In this document: positions 36,318-45,759 of the stretch, one piece after another | Numbering within the stretch: the first letter of the stretch is position 1 | Layout: each line of letters begins with the position of its first letter | DNA from: an uncultured Clostridia bacterium | GTDB lineage: Bacteria; Bacillota; Clostridia; Oscillospirales; CAG-272 | Direction: 5' to 3' | Assembly: GCA_947626065.1 (NCBI GenBank) | Contig: CANQQT010000002.1 | Span: forward strand, 1 to 64,000 | Length of the DNA: 64,000 nucleotides | Notes under the pieces: generated by a model | What the model was told of the DNA's origin: nothing | Seen by the model: the letters and a program-made list of their open reading frames with translations, nothing else | Database searches by the model: none | Translations under genes and position numbers: made by a program

Positions 36318-38423
36318 ATGTTTTGTGAAAAATGCGGAGCTCAGCTCCCCGACGGCGCAAAATTCTGCGAGAAATGCGGCACTCCTGTAAGAGAAGCCGG
36401 CGCGCCGGTCTCTTCCGTGACTCCTCCTCCCCCTCCCGTCTCCACCGAAGACGGCGAAACGTCCTCGTCCCCCGCCTTTTCGGCCCCCGTTGCCCCTGCG
36501 GCTCCCGCCGCCCCCTCGGCGGCGGCTCTCGCCATCAAAAAGTTCTTCTCCAACAAGAGAAACTGCTTAATTGTGGCGGCGGCGCTCCTCGTCGTCATCG
36601 TCGCCGTGGTGCTCATCGTCGTGATTTCCTCCCAGCCCAAAAAGGTCTACCTTGACGATTATTTCAACATCACCTACCGGGGCTGCAACGGCTACGCCAC
36701 CGCCTCGGTGGAATGGGATGAGGAAGCCCTTCAAAAAATCGACAAGAAGATTTTCAAGAGCGACAAAAAGCAGAACAGCAGCTCGGTATGGGATGAGCTT
36801 CAGGGAATCGTCGACAGCGTCTCTTCCCTGAAAAATTACGTCTTCATCAACATTTCCTACCCGAACCCGACGCTTACAAACGGCGATAAAATCACCGTTG
36901 CCTACAATGTCATCGACGAGAATTTCGAGTCGAAATACCACGTGAAGCTGAAGCTCCGCCACGAAACCGTGGAGGTCACGGAGCTGGCCGACCCGGTCGC
37001 CTTTGATCCCTTGAGCAACGTCACCTTTACCTTCAGCGGCATTGACGGCTACGGCACCGCCTCCTTTGCCGTGTCGGCCGATGAGGTGAAGATCGGCGAC
37101 ACCGGCATCTCTGCCCACTATTACCCCTTCTCCCAGTCCCTCGAGGTCTCCTTCTCCGGCGCGGAAGGCCGATCCCTGTATACCCTGCAATACGGCTTTG
37201 ACCCGAATTCGGGGCTTTCAAATGGGGACACGGTTCGCTTCTCCATCACCTATCCGAACGGGGATATCAATCAGGCGCTCGCCGCCTCCGCGGGAATCTC
37301 GGTTCCCACCGAGGCAAAATCGGTCACGGTCGCGGGACTTACCCCTGTAACCGCCTTTGATCCCTTTGAGTGCGTCACCCCCGTCTTCACCGGCTACAGC
37401 TCGATAGGAGAAATGAATATCGAGGTGAAAACCGGGCAGGTGACGGTAGGAGACTATCGGATGAAAATCTCCGCCACCAACAATTACGGCACGATTTCCG
37501 TCATTGTCACGATCGTCAATTCCCTCGGCGAGGAGCTTGAAAACGTCCGGTATACCTCTTACGATAACAGCGGTCTGAGCAACGGGGATGAAATCAAGCT
37601 CGAACCGAGCTATTTCGACGCCGAAGATTTCGTAAGACGCTACGGAATTTCCCTCCCCGAGTCGAAGACCATCTCCTGCACGGGCCTCACCGAGCCGATC
37701 AACCCCGCCCTTCAAAGCCACGTATCGGCCACCTTCGGCGGATATGAGGGCTACGGCTCCATGACCTCCTTCTCCGTGGTCGGCCCTGACGTCTATACGC
37801 TCGGCGACTACACCTTCAAGCTGACCGCGAACCTGTCGCTGGAATGGCCCCGCGGATGCTCCCTCATCGTCGTTGTCGCCGACAAGACGGGAAGCAACCT
37901 CTTCACCGTCGAATACACCTCCTACAATTACTACGATATCGACAAAAACGGCGCTGAGGTCACCTTCGGATGCAGCCTCGGCTCCTCCACCCGCGAGAGA
38001 TATCTGCGCGATTACGGCATTGTCTTTGAGAATTCCCTCGTTCTCACCGCTTCCGGTCTGACGCCGACGACGCCCGTCGATCCCCGCGATCAGCTGACCT
38101 ACTCCTTCTCGGGAGAGAACGGAAGCATCCGGCTTTCCTTCGGACTCAAGCAGTCCTCCTTCACGGTCGGAAACTACACGGTTTCTCTTGAAATCCGCGA
38201 AGAAACCTCCTGGGGCACCACCTATCTGCGCGAGTACTTCACCGTCACCGACGCCTCGGGAACCGAGGTTGCCTCCGGGTACTATCAGGCCTCCGCTTGT
38301 CAGAACCTCTCGGAAGGCACGAACATCACGGTTTATCAGTATCTTGACCAGGATAAAATCGCCTCCGAGACCGGCCTGCTCTTCTCGAAGGATCAAATCT
38401 CCGTCATCGTCAGCACAAAATAA
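36318..38423 (+). CDS. Zinc-ribbon membrane protein with about four internal ~110-aa repeats
   Basis: MFCEKCGAQLPDGAKFCEKCGTPV double CxxC; Pro-rich linker; TM NCLIVAAALLVVIVAVVLIVVIS; repeats LSNGDTVRFSITYP.../LSNGDEIKLEPSYF...; promoter TTGAAA-17-TATAAT upstream. Confidence 0.85.
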   Translation: MFCEKCGAQLPDGAKFCEKCGTPVREAGAPVSSVTPPPPPVSTEDGETSSSPAFSAPVAPAAPAAPSAAALAIKKFFSNKRNCLIVAAALLVVIVAVVLIVVISSQPKKVYLDDYFNITYRGCNGYATASVEWDEEALQKIDKKIFKSDKKQNSSSVWDELQGIVDSVSSLKNYVFINISYPNPTLTNGDKITVAYNVIDENFESKYHVKLKLRHETVEVTELADPVAFDPLSNVTFTFSGIDGYGTASFAVSADEVKIGDTGISAHYYPFSQSLEVSFSGAEGRSLYTLQYGFDPNSGLSNGDTVRFSITYPNGDINQALAASAGISVPTEAKSVTVAGLTPVTAFDPFECVTPVFTGYSSIGEMNIEVKTGQVTVGDYRMKISATNNYGTISVIVTIVNSLGEELENVRYTSYDNSGLSNGDEIKLEPSYFDAEDFVRRYGISLPESKTISCTGLTEPINPALQSHVSATFGGYEGYGSMTSFSVVGPDVYTLGDYTFKLTANLSLEWPRGCSLIVVVADKTGSNLFTVEYTSYNYYDIDKNGAEVTFGCSLGSSTRERYLRDYGIVFENSLVLTASGLTPTTPVDPRDQLTYSFSGENGSIRLSFGLKQSSFTVGNYTVSLEIREETSWGTTYLREYFTVTDASGTEVASGYYQASACQNLSEGTNITVYQYLDQDKIASETGLLFSKDQISVIVSTK

Positions 38424-38436
38424 AACCGCACGCGTC

Positions 38437-38470
38437 AAGCGTCCCCTCCTCTGCGAGGGGGCGCTTTTCC
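38437..38470 (+). terminator. Intrinsic terminator
   Basis: AAGCGTCCCCTCctctGCGAGGGGGCGCTTTTCCTTTT. Confidence 0.85.
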
Positions 38471-38539
38471 TTTTCGCGGCCCGTTTAAAGGCTACATGGG
38501 AAAATACCCTGATAAAGAAAAATCGGCCTCAAAGGCCGA

Positions 38540-38745
38540 ATTTACAGGGCGTGGCGCCGCCTCAATGGAAAGTCCCTCAGAAGATCCATTTACGGGGGCT
38601 TTCGTCTCATTCAGAGTTCCACAGAGAGATTCATTTACAGGGAAATTACCGTCTCAATCAAGAGCCTGTAGGGAGCCTGTAGGGAGAGCCATTTACAGGG
38701 CTTTACCGTCTTTAGAATCCCACAAAGAGAGCCTACAGAGGTTTA
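38540..38745. repeat. Degenerate 45-58 bp tandem repeat (four units)
   Basis: ATTTACRGGG cores at 38540, 38588, 38633 and 38691; third unit lengthened by an AGCCTGTAGGG doubling. Confidence 0.85.
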
Positions 38746-38823
38746 TCCACCCTATTCCGTATCCGCGGAAGAGAACCGTGAGCTCCCGCAAAACTGCCGC
38801 GCCGTTTTCTTCCCGTGACCTCA

Positions 38824-38861
38824 AAAAAACACAGAACCCGGAAACCGGCTTCTGTGTTTTT
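38824..38861. terminator. Bidirectional intrinsic terminator
   Basis: AAAAAACACAGAAcccggaaaccggcTTCTGTGTTTTT. Confidence 0.85.
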
Positions 38862-38872
38862 CCGAACAGCTT

Positions 38873-39148
38873 TTACTGCTGCTGTTTCATTGCTGCATAG
38901 CACTCGCTGCAATACACGGGTCTGTCATTCTTCGGCTGGAAGGGGATCCGAGCCTCTCCACCGCAATTGGCGCAAACAGCTGTGAAGAATTCCTTCTTCT
39001 GTCCCGCGTTCTTTCTGGCGTCACGGCAGGCCTTGCAGCGCTGGGGCTCGTTCTGGAACCCTCTCTCCGCATAGAACTCCTGTTCGCCGGCTGTGAAGGT
39101 GAACTCCTCTCCGCAATCCTTACACTTCAGAATCTTGTCCTCGTACAT
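38873..39148 (-). CDS. Zinc-ribbon domain protein (zf-trcl type)
   Basis: MYEDKILKCKDCGEEFTFTAGEQEFYAERGFQNEPQRCKACRDARK...VCANCGGEARIPFQPKNDRPVYCSECY. Confidence 0.9.
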   Translation of the reverse strand: MYEDKILKCKDCGEEFTFTAGEQEFYAERGFQNEPQRCKACRDARKNAGQKKEFFTAVCANCGGEARIPFQPKNDRPVYCSECYAAMKQQQ

Positions 39149-39275
39149 TTGGTTACCTCGCTTTAAATAATGGTAATAATTTTTTCCCCCGAGCGGATTC
39201 TCACCGCCATCTTTGACAGTTGCGGGCTGCCAACGCTTTTTTTAAGCTAAAGGGGTATCATACTTTTTTGAAGCC

Positions 39276-39794
39276 CTACCGGAAGGGATCGCTGTTTCTC
39301 AGCTTCACCCTTGCCCGGAAGAGGGCGTTGCCCACCGACTTCGGCGTCTTTCCGAGCGTCGCGGCAATGTCCCGATAAGACTTGCCGGACAGGAACTCCC
39401 AGAAGACCTTCCGTTCGTATTCGGTAAGCAGCTTTTCCGTCAGACGGAAGAGCTCTTTTTTATCGAAGGGGAACGGCTCCTCGGCCGGTGCCGCTACTCT
39501 CTTCTCCTCCCGCTTTTTCCGGGAGCGGCTTTTTCTGAGAAGGGAAATCAGACGGTTTCTTATACAAATCTTGGCATAGAGGCCGAAGGAAACCTTCTCC
39601 TGATTCCTGTCAAAGGAGAGAAACGCCCGATAAAACGCGAGGCTAGCTTCCTGCCTGACGTCTTCGTAATCGGCTCCCAGCTGGCGGAAATACTTTTCCG
39701 TCATCGAATCGATCAGCGGAGCGTATTCTTTTGACAGCGCGGCAAAGTCGGCGTCGGATTCTTCCCTTTTCAAGGGCGGTTGTTTTTCGCTCAC
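39276..39794 (-). CDS. RNA polymerase sigma-70 family factor
   Basis: ADYEDVRQEASLAFYRAFLSFDRNQEKVSFGLYAKICIRNRLISLLRK (region 2) and YERKVFWEFLSGKSYRDIAATLGKTPKSVGNALFRARVKL (region 4). Confidence 0.9.
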   Translation of the reverse strand: MSEKQPPLKREESDADFAALSKEYAPLIDSMTEKYFRQLGADYEDVRQEASLAFYRAFLSFDRNQEKVSFGLYAKICIRNRLISLLRKSRSRKKREEKRVAAPAEEPFPFDKKELFRLTEKLLTEYERKVFWEFLSGKSYRDIAATLGKTPKSVGNALFRARVKLRNSDPFR

Positions 39795-40020
39795 CGGTGT
39801 CCTCCAAGAATCATTAACATAATTATACCATCTAATTCAAATATGTCAATACATTTTATACAATTTTTTAAAAGTTTTTTTCTTCCCTGTAAATGTTGTA
39901 CATTCTCCCCGGCAAAATCTTATGCTATTTCACCTTGCTTTTGGCGAATTATGAAGAAAAACAGGGAATTTGCCACAAAAGCATAATTGAAAGTTTATAA
40001 AAAACACCAATTGACCTTTT

Positions 40021-40575
40021 TCAGTCGTCGATCAGATAATTGACCTCACCGGTAAGAACGGCCAGGATTCCTCTGTAGACGACCTCCGGTTTGTCGTAGA
40101 AATTGAGCCTTATCCTCTCCAGCTGGTTGCTACTCTCCAGCTTCATCCGGACGTTTAATATCTCCTCCTCCCGCTCGGAAATCACGCAGACGGCGTCGAA
40201 TCGACCGTTCGGCAGGGGCTGGTAGTCGAACTTCACCTTGGCCCCCCGCTCCTTGAAGGAGAGCAGGCGCAGGGCGCTTTTCAGGCTCTTCTCCTTGATC
40301 ATATTGATCAGCCTGCTGTCGAGGGTATCCGCCACGTGGATCCCCTGCGGCGTGATTTCGTAAAGCTCTTCCGCGTCGCTCTTGATTTCCTCGATGTTTC
40401 CCGTTTCAAGAAGCTCCGCGAAGCACTCCACAAAATCGAAATACCCCACGTAGCCGTCCTGAACCACAATGTCGTTGATGCTTACGAAATCGAGCGGATA
40501 ACCGATATGCCGGAGAAGATAGAGAATGAAGATTTTGATATCGTTTTTATCCTTCAGCTGGCTTTGCATACGCAC
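40021..40575 (-). CDS. DUF4364 family protein
   Basis: IKIFILYLLRHIGYPLDFVSINDIVVQDGYVGYFDFVECFAELLETGNI...YEITPQGIHVADTL winged-helix-like; family recognised from Clostridia genomes. Confidence 0.8.
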   Translation of the reverse strand: MRMQSQLKDKNDIKIFILYLLRHIGYPLDFVSINDIVVQDGYVGYFDFVECFAELLETGNIEEIKSDAEELYEITPQGIHVADTLDSRLINMIKEKSLKSALRLLSFKERGAKVKFDYQPLPNGRFDAVCVISEREEEILNVRMKLESSNQLERIRLNFYDKPEVVYRGILAVLTGEVNYLIDD

Positions 40576-40732
40576 CGTCCGCCTTTCAAAACCGCCGTTT
40601 TCCGTCCCGAAAAGAGCAACGCGGGCGGACGGAGTGAATTTCTCCGCCCGCCGGGACTTTTCTTTTCTTTTTCAGGAAACAGAGAGGGGAGCCCGCAACC
40701 GGACTTCCCTCTTTTTCATCCGTTCGGTTTTT

Positions 40733-42508
40733 TTATTCTGCCGCTTCGCTACCGTATCCTTCGTTTTCCGGATACTTGGAGGCGTTCTTGAGGGATGCCT
40801 TCGCGAAATAGTCGTAGCCGAAATACGAGGTTCCGGGGATCTTCACGTCGGAGCTTGTCACCGTCGCCTGCTGGAGCTGAACCAGCGGCATGATCGGCAT
40901 ATCGTCAAGGAGCATGGCCTCCGCCTCGTGGAGGAGCGCCGCGCGTGCGGCTCCGTCGTCCTTGATCCCGAAGATTTCCTCCAGTTTGGCGTCATACGCC
41001 TCGCTGTAGTAGCCGCTCACGTGGGTGGCGAGCTCGTACTCCCCTTCGTCGTCGACGTTCATGTCCATTTTCCCGCTTGCGAAGGCCTTGGAGAACTGCG
41101 CAAGATTCGGGAAAGCATCGGTCGTCAGCATCTGCCAGTCGACGGAAATGACGTCAAAATCTCTGTTTTCATACGCCTCAAGGTAGGCGTCGGTCACAAG
41201 GTCGTATTCCCTTTCGTCTGTATACTTCGTATAGCCGAGGGGATTGAGCGTAACGGTGAAGCCGAGGGACTCCCAGACGCTCTTGACGTATTCCGCCACC
41301 GCGACGTCGGCCTCGTTGTTCCGGAGGGTGATCGTAATGTCTCCTCCCGAAACGCCGGCCTTGCTCAGCAGATTCTTCGCGGCGGTGACGTCGGCCTCGG
41401 CGGAGATCAGCTTCTCCCCGTGGGAGCGGAAGGAAGCGTTCTTCTTCGCGTATCCGTTTTCAAAGACGCCGTCCCCGATCAGGCCCTCCGCGGGCTTGGC
41501 GAAGGTCAGGATATCGACGATCTGATTTCTGTCGATGGCAAGGGAAAGCGCCTTGCGCACGTCGGCGTTGTCAAAGGGCGCCTTCGTCGTATTGAACACA
41601 TAGGAAAGCACCGACATGGTATCGGTCACCTTCGCCGAATCCTTGTAGTCTTTTCTGTTCGCAAGCGGGATTTCGCTGTCATAAACCAGCGCACCGTTTT
41701 CGTACTCCGACAGATTGCCCGCCGCGTCCTTGGTAAAGTTGACCATCAGACGGTAGGGGGTGACGTACTTTTTCAGGCTGTCATCCTCGATATCGCGGTA
41801 ATAGTAGATGTTCCTCTCAAGGATCATCCGCTCGCCGGGAATGTAGGAACGGAGGCAGAAGGGCCCGTTGCAGACGACGATGGAGGAGCTGGAGGACCAG
41901 TCCTTGGCCACCTTGTCGACCGCGATCTCGCGGAGCGGAACCAGCATCGGACTGGCCAGATATTCGTAGAACTTGTCGTAATCGGTCGGCCCCTCGAACT
42001 CAATCCGAATCACGTCGGTTTCGACGTCGGTCAGGCCGAGGTCGTCGATCGAGGCGTCGCCCCGGTTGACGTCGCGGGCGTTCTTGATGTCAAAAAGCAT
42101 ACTGGCCGCCTCGCCGCGGAACTCCGGCTCAAGAATCCGTTTCCACGCGTAGATATAGTCAGCCGCCTGCACCTGCGTGCCGTCGCTCCAGCAGGTATAT
42201 TTCAGCTTGATTTCAATCGCATAGTAATCTTCCGAAGGCCGGTCAAGAACCTTTACCGACTTGGCCTGCGATTTGACAACCTTTCCGTTGCCGTCGTACT
42301 TGAAGAGGCCCTCGTAAATCAGACCGAGAACCCTCGTCGTCGCGTCGTCGAGGTTAGAATAGGCAGGGTCAAAGTTGGCGACCTCCGTCGACAGATAGAC
42401 GGGAATGACGACTCCCTTGTCCTCCTCCTCACCGTTTTTCCCGCTGCAGGCCGCAAGCGCAAGGACCATGGCGGAAAGGCAAAGCAGCAGAACCAAAATT
42501 TTCTTCAT
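40733..42508 (-). CDS. Peptide/nickel-type ABC transporter substrate-binding lipoprotein (SBP_bac_5)
   Basis: MKKILVLLLCLSAMVLALAACSG lipobox; NFDPAYSNLDDATTRVLGLIYEGLFKYD...VRKALSLAIDRNQIVDIL. Confidence 0.92.
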   Translation of the reverse strand: MKKILVLLLCLSAMVLALAACSGKNGEEEDKGVVIPVYLSTEVANFDPAYSNLDDATTRVLGLIYEGLFKYDGNGKVVKSQAKSVKVLDRPSEDYYAIEIKLKYTCWSDGTQVQAADYIYAWKRILEPEFRGEAASMLFDIKNARDVNRGDASIDDLGLTDVETDVIRIEFEGPTDYDKFYEYLASPMLVPLREIAVDKVAKDWSSSSSIVVCNGPFCLRSYIPGERMILERNIYYYRDIEDDSLKKYVTPYRLMVNFTKDAAGNLSEYENGALVYDSEIPLANRKDYKDSAKVTDTMSVLSYVFNTTKAPFDNADVRKALSLAIDRNQIVDILTFAKPAEGLIGDGVFENGYAKKNASFRSHGEKLISAEADVTAAKNLLSKAGVSGGDITITLRNNEADVAVAEYVKSVWESLGFTVTLNPLGYTKYTDEREYDLVTDAYLEAYENRDFDVISVDWQMLTTDAFPNLAQFSKAFASGKMDMNVDDEGEYELATHVSGYYSEAYDAKLEEIFGIKDDGAARAALLHEAEAMLLDDMPIMPLVQLQQATVTSSDVKIPGTSYFGYDYFAKASLKNASKYPENEGYGSEAAE

Positions 42509-42610
42509 GAAAGATTTCCCCCTTGAAAAAAGGCTTCGTAGTTTGAAAAAGCCCGTACCCGCGGACTTCTGAAGCAAAGCTGTAGTGTACGGATTCTTAC
42601 GATCCAGTAT

Positions 42611-42639
42611 ATTATAACACTTTTTTGATTACGAATCAA
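42611..42639 (-). promoter_or_regulatory. Promoter of the SBP gene with TTGATT-ACG-AATCAA palindrome over the -35
   Basis: Palindrome 42625-42639; minus-strand TTGATT-17-TATAAT. Confidence 0.65.
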
Positions 42640-43130
42640 TAGTTAATTTTGAAACTTATCGGCCGATTTTCAAGTTTTAGTCACTTGCACAATATCCGGT
42701 GCCCTTGTTTGTGAATATTTCACAATTATAATTGAAACGTGAAGAGCGAATACTATGGGAGACAGGCGCAAAACGCGGGGATCTCCGAGGAAAGCACGCG
42801 GCGACGCGCTTGAAATGGGGGGATTTTCTTTGTGGCGCGTGAAAATTTCGCTTGAAATGCGCGCGCCGCGCTTTTTATACCCTTCGTCCGGTCTGCCCAT
42901 TCTTGTCTTGCGCGCAAAAAAACGCAGGCTTTTTCCTTCCCTGCCGGGGTACAAAGCTCCGCGCCGGAAAGTTCCTTCGTTTGGCTCAAAAGCCACGCTA
43001 CCCGTAAAACACACCGCAAGCAAACGCCGCACGCAAATCCCACCGCACGCCAACCACACTGTTCGCAGACCAAACCGCCCGCGAGGCGGGAACGCCCTCT
43101 TTATGATTTTACGCTTGAAAGGAGCCGTTT

Positions 43131-44042
43131 ATGAAAGAAAAATCCCCCTATCTGAGAAGCGATATGGCCGCCGACTGTTGCTCCGACCTCGACCTTGCAC
43201 AGGGAGTCCGGGGGATCCGCTTCGTCGAGGATTCCGCACGGGGAATCCCGGTGACGCGGCTCGAAATCACCGATGAGGAAGGGGAAAAAATCATCGGGAA
43301 GCCGCGCGGAAGCTACGTCACCGTTTCGGTCGGGAAGATCTGGCTCGCGGGGGAGGCCGCCTTTGAAAAGGCCGTTTCGGTGCTGGCGGGGGAAATACGA
43401 AAGCTCGCCGAGGCCCTCTCCCCCTCCCTCGGCCCGGTCCTCGTCGCCGGGCTCGGCAACCGGGAGATCACCTCCGACGCGGTGGGCCCTCTCACTGTGC
43501 AGGGCCTCACGGTGACCCGCCACATAAGGGATCTCAATCCCTCCCTCTTCGACCGCCTTTTTTCCCTTCCCCTCGCAGCCCTTGCCCCCGGCGTCGTCGG
43601 GCAGACGGGAATTGAAACCGTCGAAATTCTCCGCGGCGCCTCGCAAAGCGTCTCACCCTCCCTTATCGTCGCCGTCGACGCCTTGGCCTCAAAGAGCGTC
43701 GACCGCCTCGCGACAACCGTTCAGCTCTCCGACACCGGCATCGCGCCCGGCTCCGGGATCGGAAACCGTCGGAAGGCCGTCGATCGAGAAACCCTCGGCG
43801 TTCCGGTTCTTTCGGTCGGGATTCCCACCGTCGTCGACTCCTCGACGCTCATCTGCGATATGCTGGAACGGGCGGGGATGGAGGAAATCCCGCCCGCGCT
43901 CCGGGAGGAGCTGGAAAACGGAAAGAGCTTCTTCGTCACGCCGAAGGATATCGACGTCGCGGTGGCCGAGCTCTCCCGTCTCCTCTCGCGGGCGATCAAC
44001 GCCGCCTTTGCCTCCCCGCAAAGGGAAACAGCCGCCGGATAA
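43131..44042 (+). CDS. gpr: Spore germination protease GPR
   Basis: YLRSDMAADCCSDL...VTRLEITDEEGEKIIGKPRGSYVTV...LVAGLGNREITSDAVGPLTVQGLTVTRHI...GIETVEILRG...VDALASKSVDRLATTVQLSDTGIAPGSGIGNRR. Confidence 0.97.
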   Translation: MKEKSPYLRSDMAADCCSDLDLAQGVRGIRFVEDSARGIPVTRLEITDEEGEKIIGKPRGSYVTVSVGKIWLAGEAAFEKAVSVLAGEIRKLAEALSPSLGPVLVAGLGNREITSDAVGPLTVQGLTVTRHIRDLNPSLFDRLFSLPLAALAPGVVGQTGIETVEILRGASQSVSPSLIVAVDALASKSVDRLATTVQLSDTGIAPGSGIGNRRKAVDRETLGVPVLSVGIPTVVDSSTLICDMLERAGMEEIPPALREELENGKSFFVTPKDIDVAVAELSRLLSRAINAAFASPQRETAAG

Positions 44043-44059
44043 GGCCGGGGCTTCGTTTT

Positions 44060-44345
44060 CTTCCTTGCGTAGCCGTTTCCGCTTCCGCAAGGCCTCTGCG
44101 CCTGCGCACGTTCCCTGCCCCGCGCAACCGCTGCCACCCCGACACCCGCTTGCACCTTGCACAACTGCTCGCTCCTCTTGTTCAGCCTTTCCCTATCCCG
44201 CATGGCCACTGCACCTTCCGCATGGCCACCGCACCTCGTGTAATGTTTCCCTACCCGGTGCAACCGCTCCTCCCGTACACCCGCTCACGCCTTGCGTGGC
44301 CGTTTCCGCTTCTGCATAACCTTTCCCTCTTCCGCATAGACTGAA
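44060..44345. repeat. Degenerate intergenic repeats (GCATGGCCACYGCACCTYS / GCGTRGCCGTTTCCGCTTC)
   Basis: Repeated partial words between gpr and spoIIP, e.g. CGCATGGCCACTGCACCTTCCGCATGGCCACCGCACCTCG and GCGTAGCCGTTTCCGCTTC ... GCGTGGCCGTTTCCGCTTC. Confidence 0.7.
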
Positions 44346-44395
44346 ACCGAAGACAAAACCGGAAGATAAAAACCTCGGAAGAAAGGAAAGAATCC

Positions 44396-45526
44396 ATGAA
44401 CCGTTCCCGCCTGATGCCGGAGACCGGCCGACGCTCCCGCCGCTTAAAAAAGCTTTCCCGCGCCGTCTCCACACTGCTTTTTTTCTCCCTCGTCCTGTCG
44501 TTTCTCTTTTACGACGCCGCCGCCCGCCGCTTTCCCTCTCTGCGGCCCCCTGACCGCGAGGAGGAAACCGCCGCTCCGCCGGAATCTTCACCCGGCGCCG
44601 AAGAGCTTCCCGCCCCCGACCCGGAGATTTTTGAGGAATGCGGGGATTTCCTCTACGAAAACGACCTCCCCTGCGCCTTTGACGTCTACGACGCGCTCTT
44701 CGGGGAGGAAGCCCCCTTCACGGTTCCCAAGGGAGAGCTGAAAATCGTCAAAACCGACCTGAGCAAGAATCCCTCCCCCGGCGACGTGTATGTGAAGAAC
44801 AACACCCCCTATTCCGTCACTCCCTCCGACTGCCTCAGCGCCGACCGGCTTACCTTCGCCGCCTCCTCTCCGGTAACCGGGGAAGAGCCCCCCAAGGTGC
44901 TCATCTACCACACGCACGGAACCGAGGGCTACGCGGAGGAGGGCAAGCGCTCCTACGCCTCAAACGCGCTCCCCCGCTCGACGGACATCACCAAGAACGT
45001 CGTCGCCGTCGGAAAGGTTCTCGCCGACACTTTAAACGCAAACGGCGTTCCGACTCTCCACTGCGAAATCATGCACGACCAGAAATCCTACAACAACTCC
45101 TATACCTATTCCCGCCAGACGGTCAAGGACTATCTGAAGCAATATCCGAGCATCGAATATATTTTCGACGTCCACCGGGACGCGCTTTTAAACGACAGCA
45201 CCGTTTACAAGGTTCTTACATACGACGAAAGCACCCCCGTCGCGCAGATCATGCTCGTGGTCGGCACCGACGCCGCGGGAGCCGTTCATCCCGGCTGGAG
45301 AGAAAACTTCGCCTTCGCCGTAGACGCACAGTATCTTCTCACCAAGCGGCTGGAAAATCTCGTCCGCCCGATCTGCATGAAAAAGTCCTCCTTCAATCAG
45401 CAGTGTATGCCGGGAGGCGGCCTTCTCGTCGAAATCGGGACCTGCGCCAACACGCTGAACGAGGCAAAGGAGGCCGCGAAGATACTCGGGGAGGTGCTTT
45501 CCTCCCTCATCCGTGCGAAAGAATAA
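44396..45526 (+). CDS. spoIIP: Stage II sporulation protein P
   Basis: PPKVLIYHTHGTEGYAEE...YSRQTVKDYLKQYPSIEYIFDVHRDAL...LLVEIGTCANTLNEAKEAAKIL; directly downstream of gpr. Confidence 0.95.
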   Translation: MNRSRLMPETGRRSRRLKKLSRAVSTLLFFSLVLSFLFYDAAARRFPSLRPPDREEETAAPPESSPGAEELPAPDPEIFEECGDFLYENDLPCAFDVYDALFGEEAPFTVPKGELKIVKTDLSKNPSPGDVYVKNNTPYSVTPSDCLSADRLTFAASSPVTGEEPPKVLIYHTHGTEGYAEEGKRSYASNALPRSTDITKNVVAVGKVLADTLNANGVPTLHCEIMHDQKSYNNSYTYSRQTVKDYLKQYPSIEYIFDVHRDALLNDSTVYKVLTYDESTPVAQIMLVVGTDAAGAVHPGWRENFAFAVDAQYLLTKRLENLVRPICMKKSSFNQQCMPGGGLLVEIGTCANTLNEAKEAAKILGEVLSSLIRAKE

Positions 45527-45555
45527 CAAGACCCCCAAAAGAAAGGAAACGCTTT

Positions 45556-45759
45556 ATGAAAACGGTATGTATGCATCTTCGGATTTTCCTCTGCCTTCTG
45601 TCCGCTCTGGTTCTGCTCGGTATTCTGACGGTGACCCCCTGCCCCCGGGGACAGAAATTTTCCCTGCTCGGCAGAGCCTACGCCGTCGACACCGCGCGTG
45701 CGGGTGAGCTGATAGACGGCCTTCGCGGGCTTCTCTGCCGGTGCTGTAAGAAGGGCTGA
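45556..45759 (+). CDS. Small membrane protein downstream of spoIIP
   Basis: 67 aa MKTVCMHLRIFLCLLSALVLLGILTVTPCPRGQKFSLLGRAYAVDTARAGELIDGLRGLLCRCCKKG; AAAGGAAAC RBS. Confidence 0.6.
   Translation: MKTVCMHLRIFLCLLSALVLLGILTVTPCPRGQKFSLLGRAYAVDTARAGELIDGLRGLLCRCCKKG

Noticed and set aside
39276-39794. Sigma factor plus neighbouring zinc-ribbon gene as a dedicated regulatory system
   Set aside because: Only adjacency supports it; no anti-sigma gene or shared promoter motif visible
40526-42526. 666-aa plus-strand ORF opposite the SBP gene
   Set aside because: Antisense shadow; SBP has signal peptide, lipobox and family motifs
42755-43276. 173-aa plus-strand ORF between the SBP gene and gpr
   Set aside because: Extends into the gpr reading region in another frame; basic low-complexity translation; the gpr start at 43131 has better support
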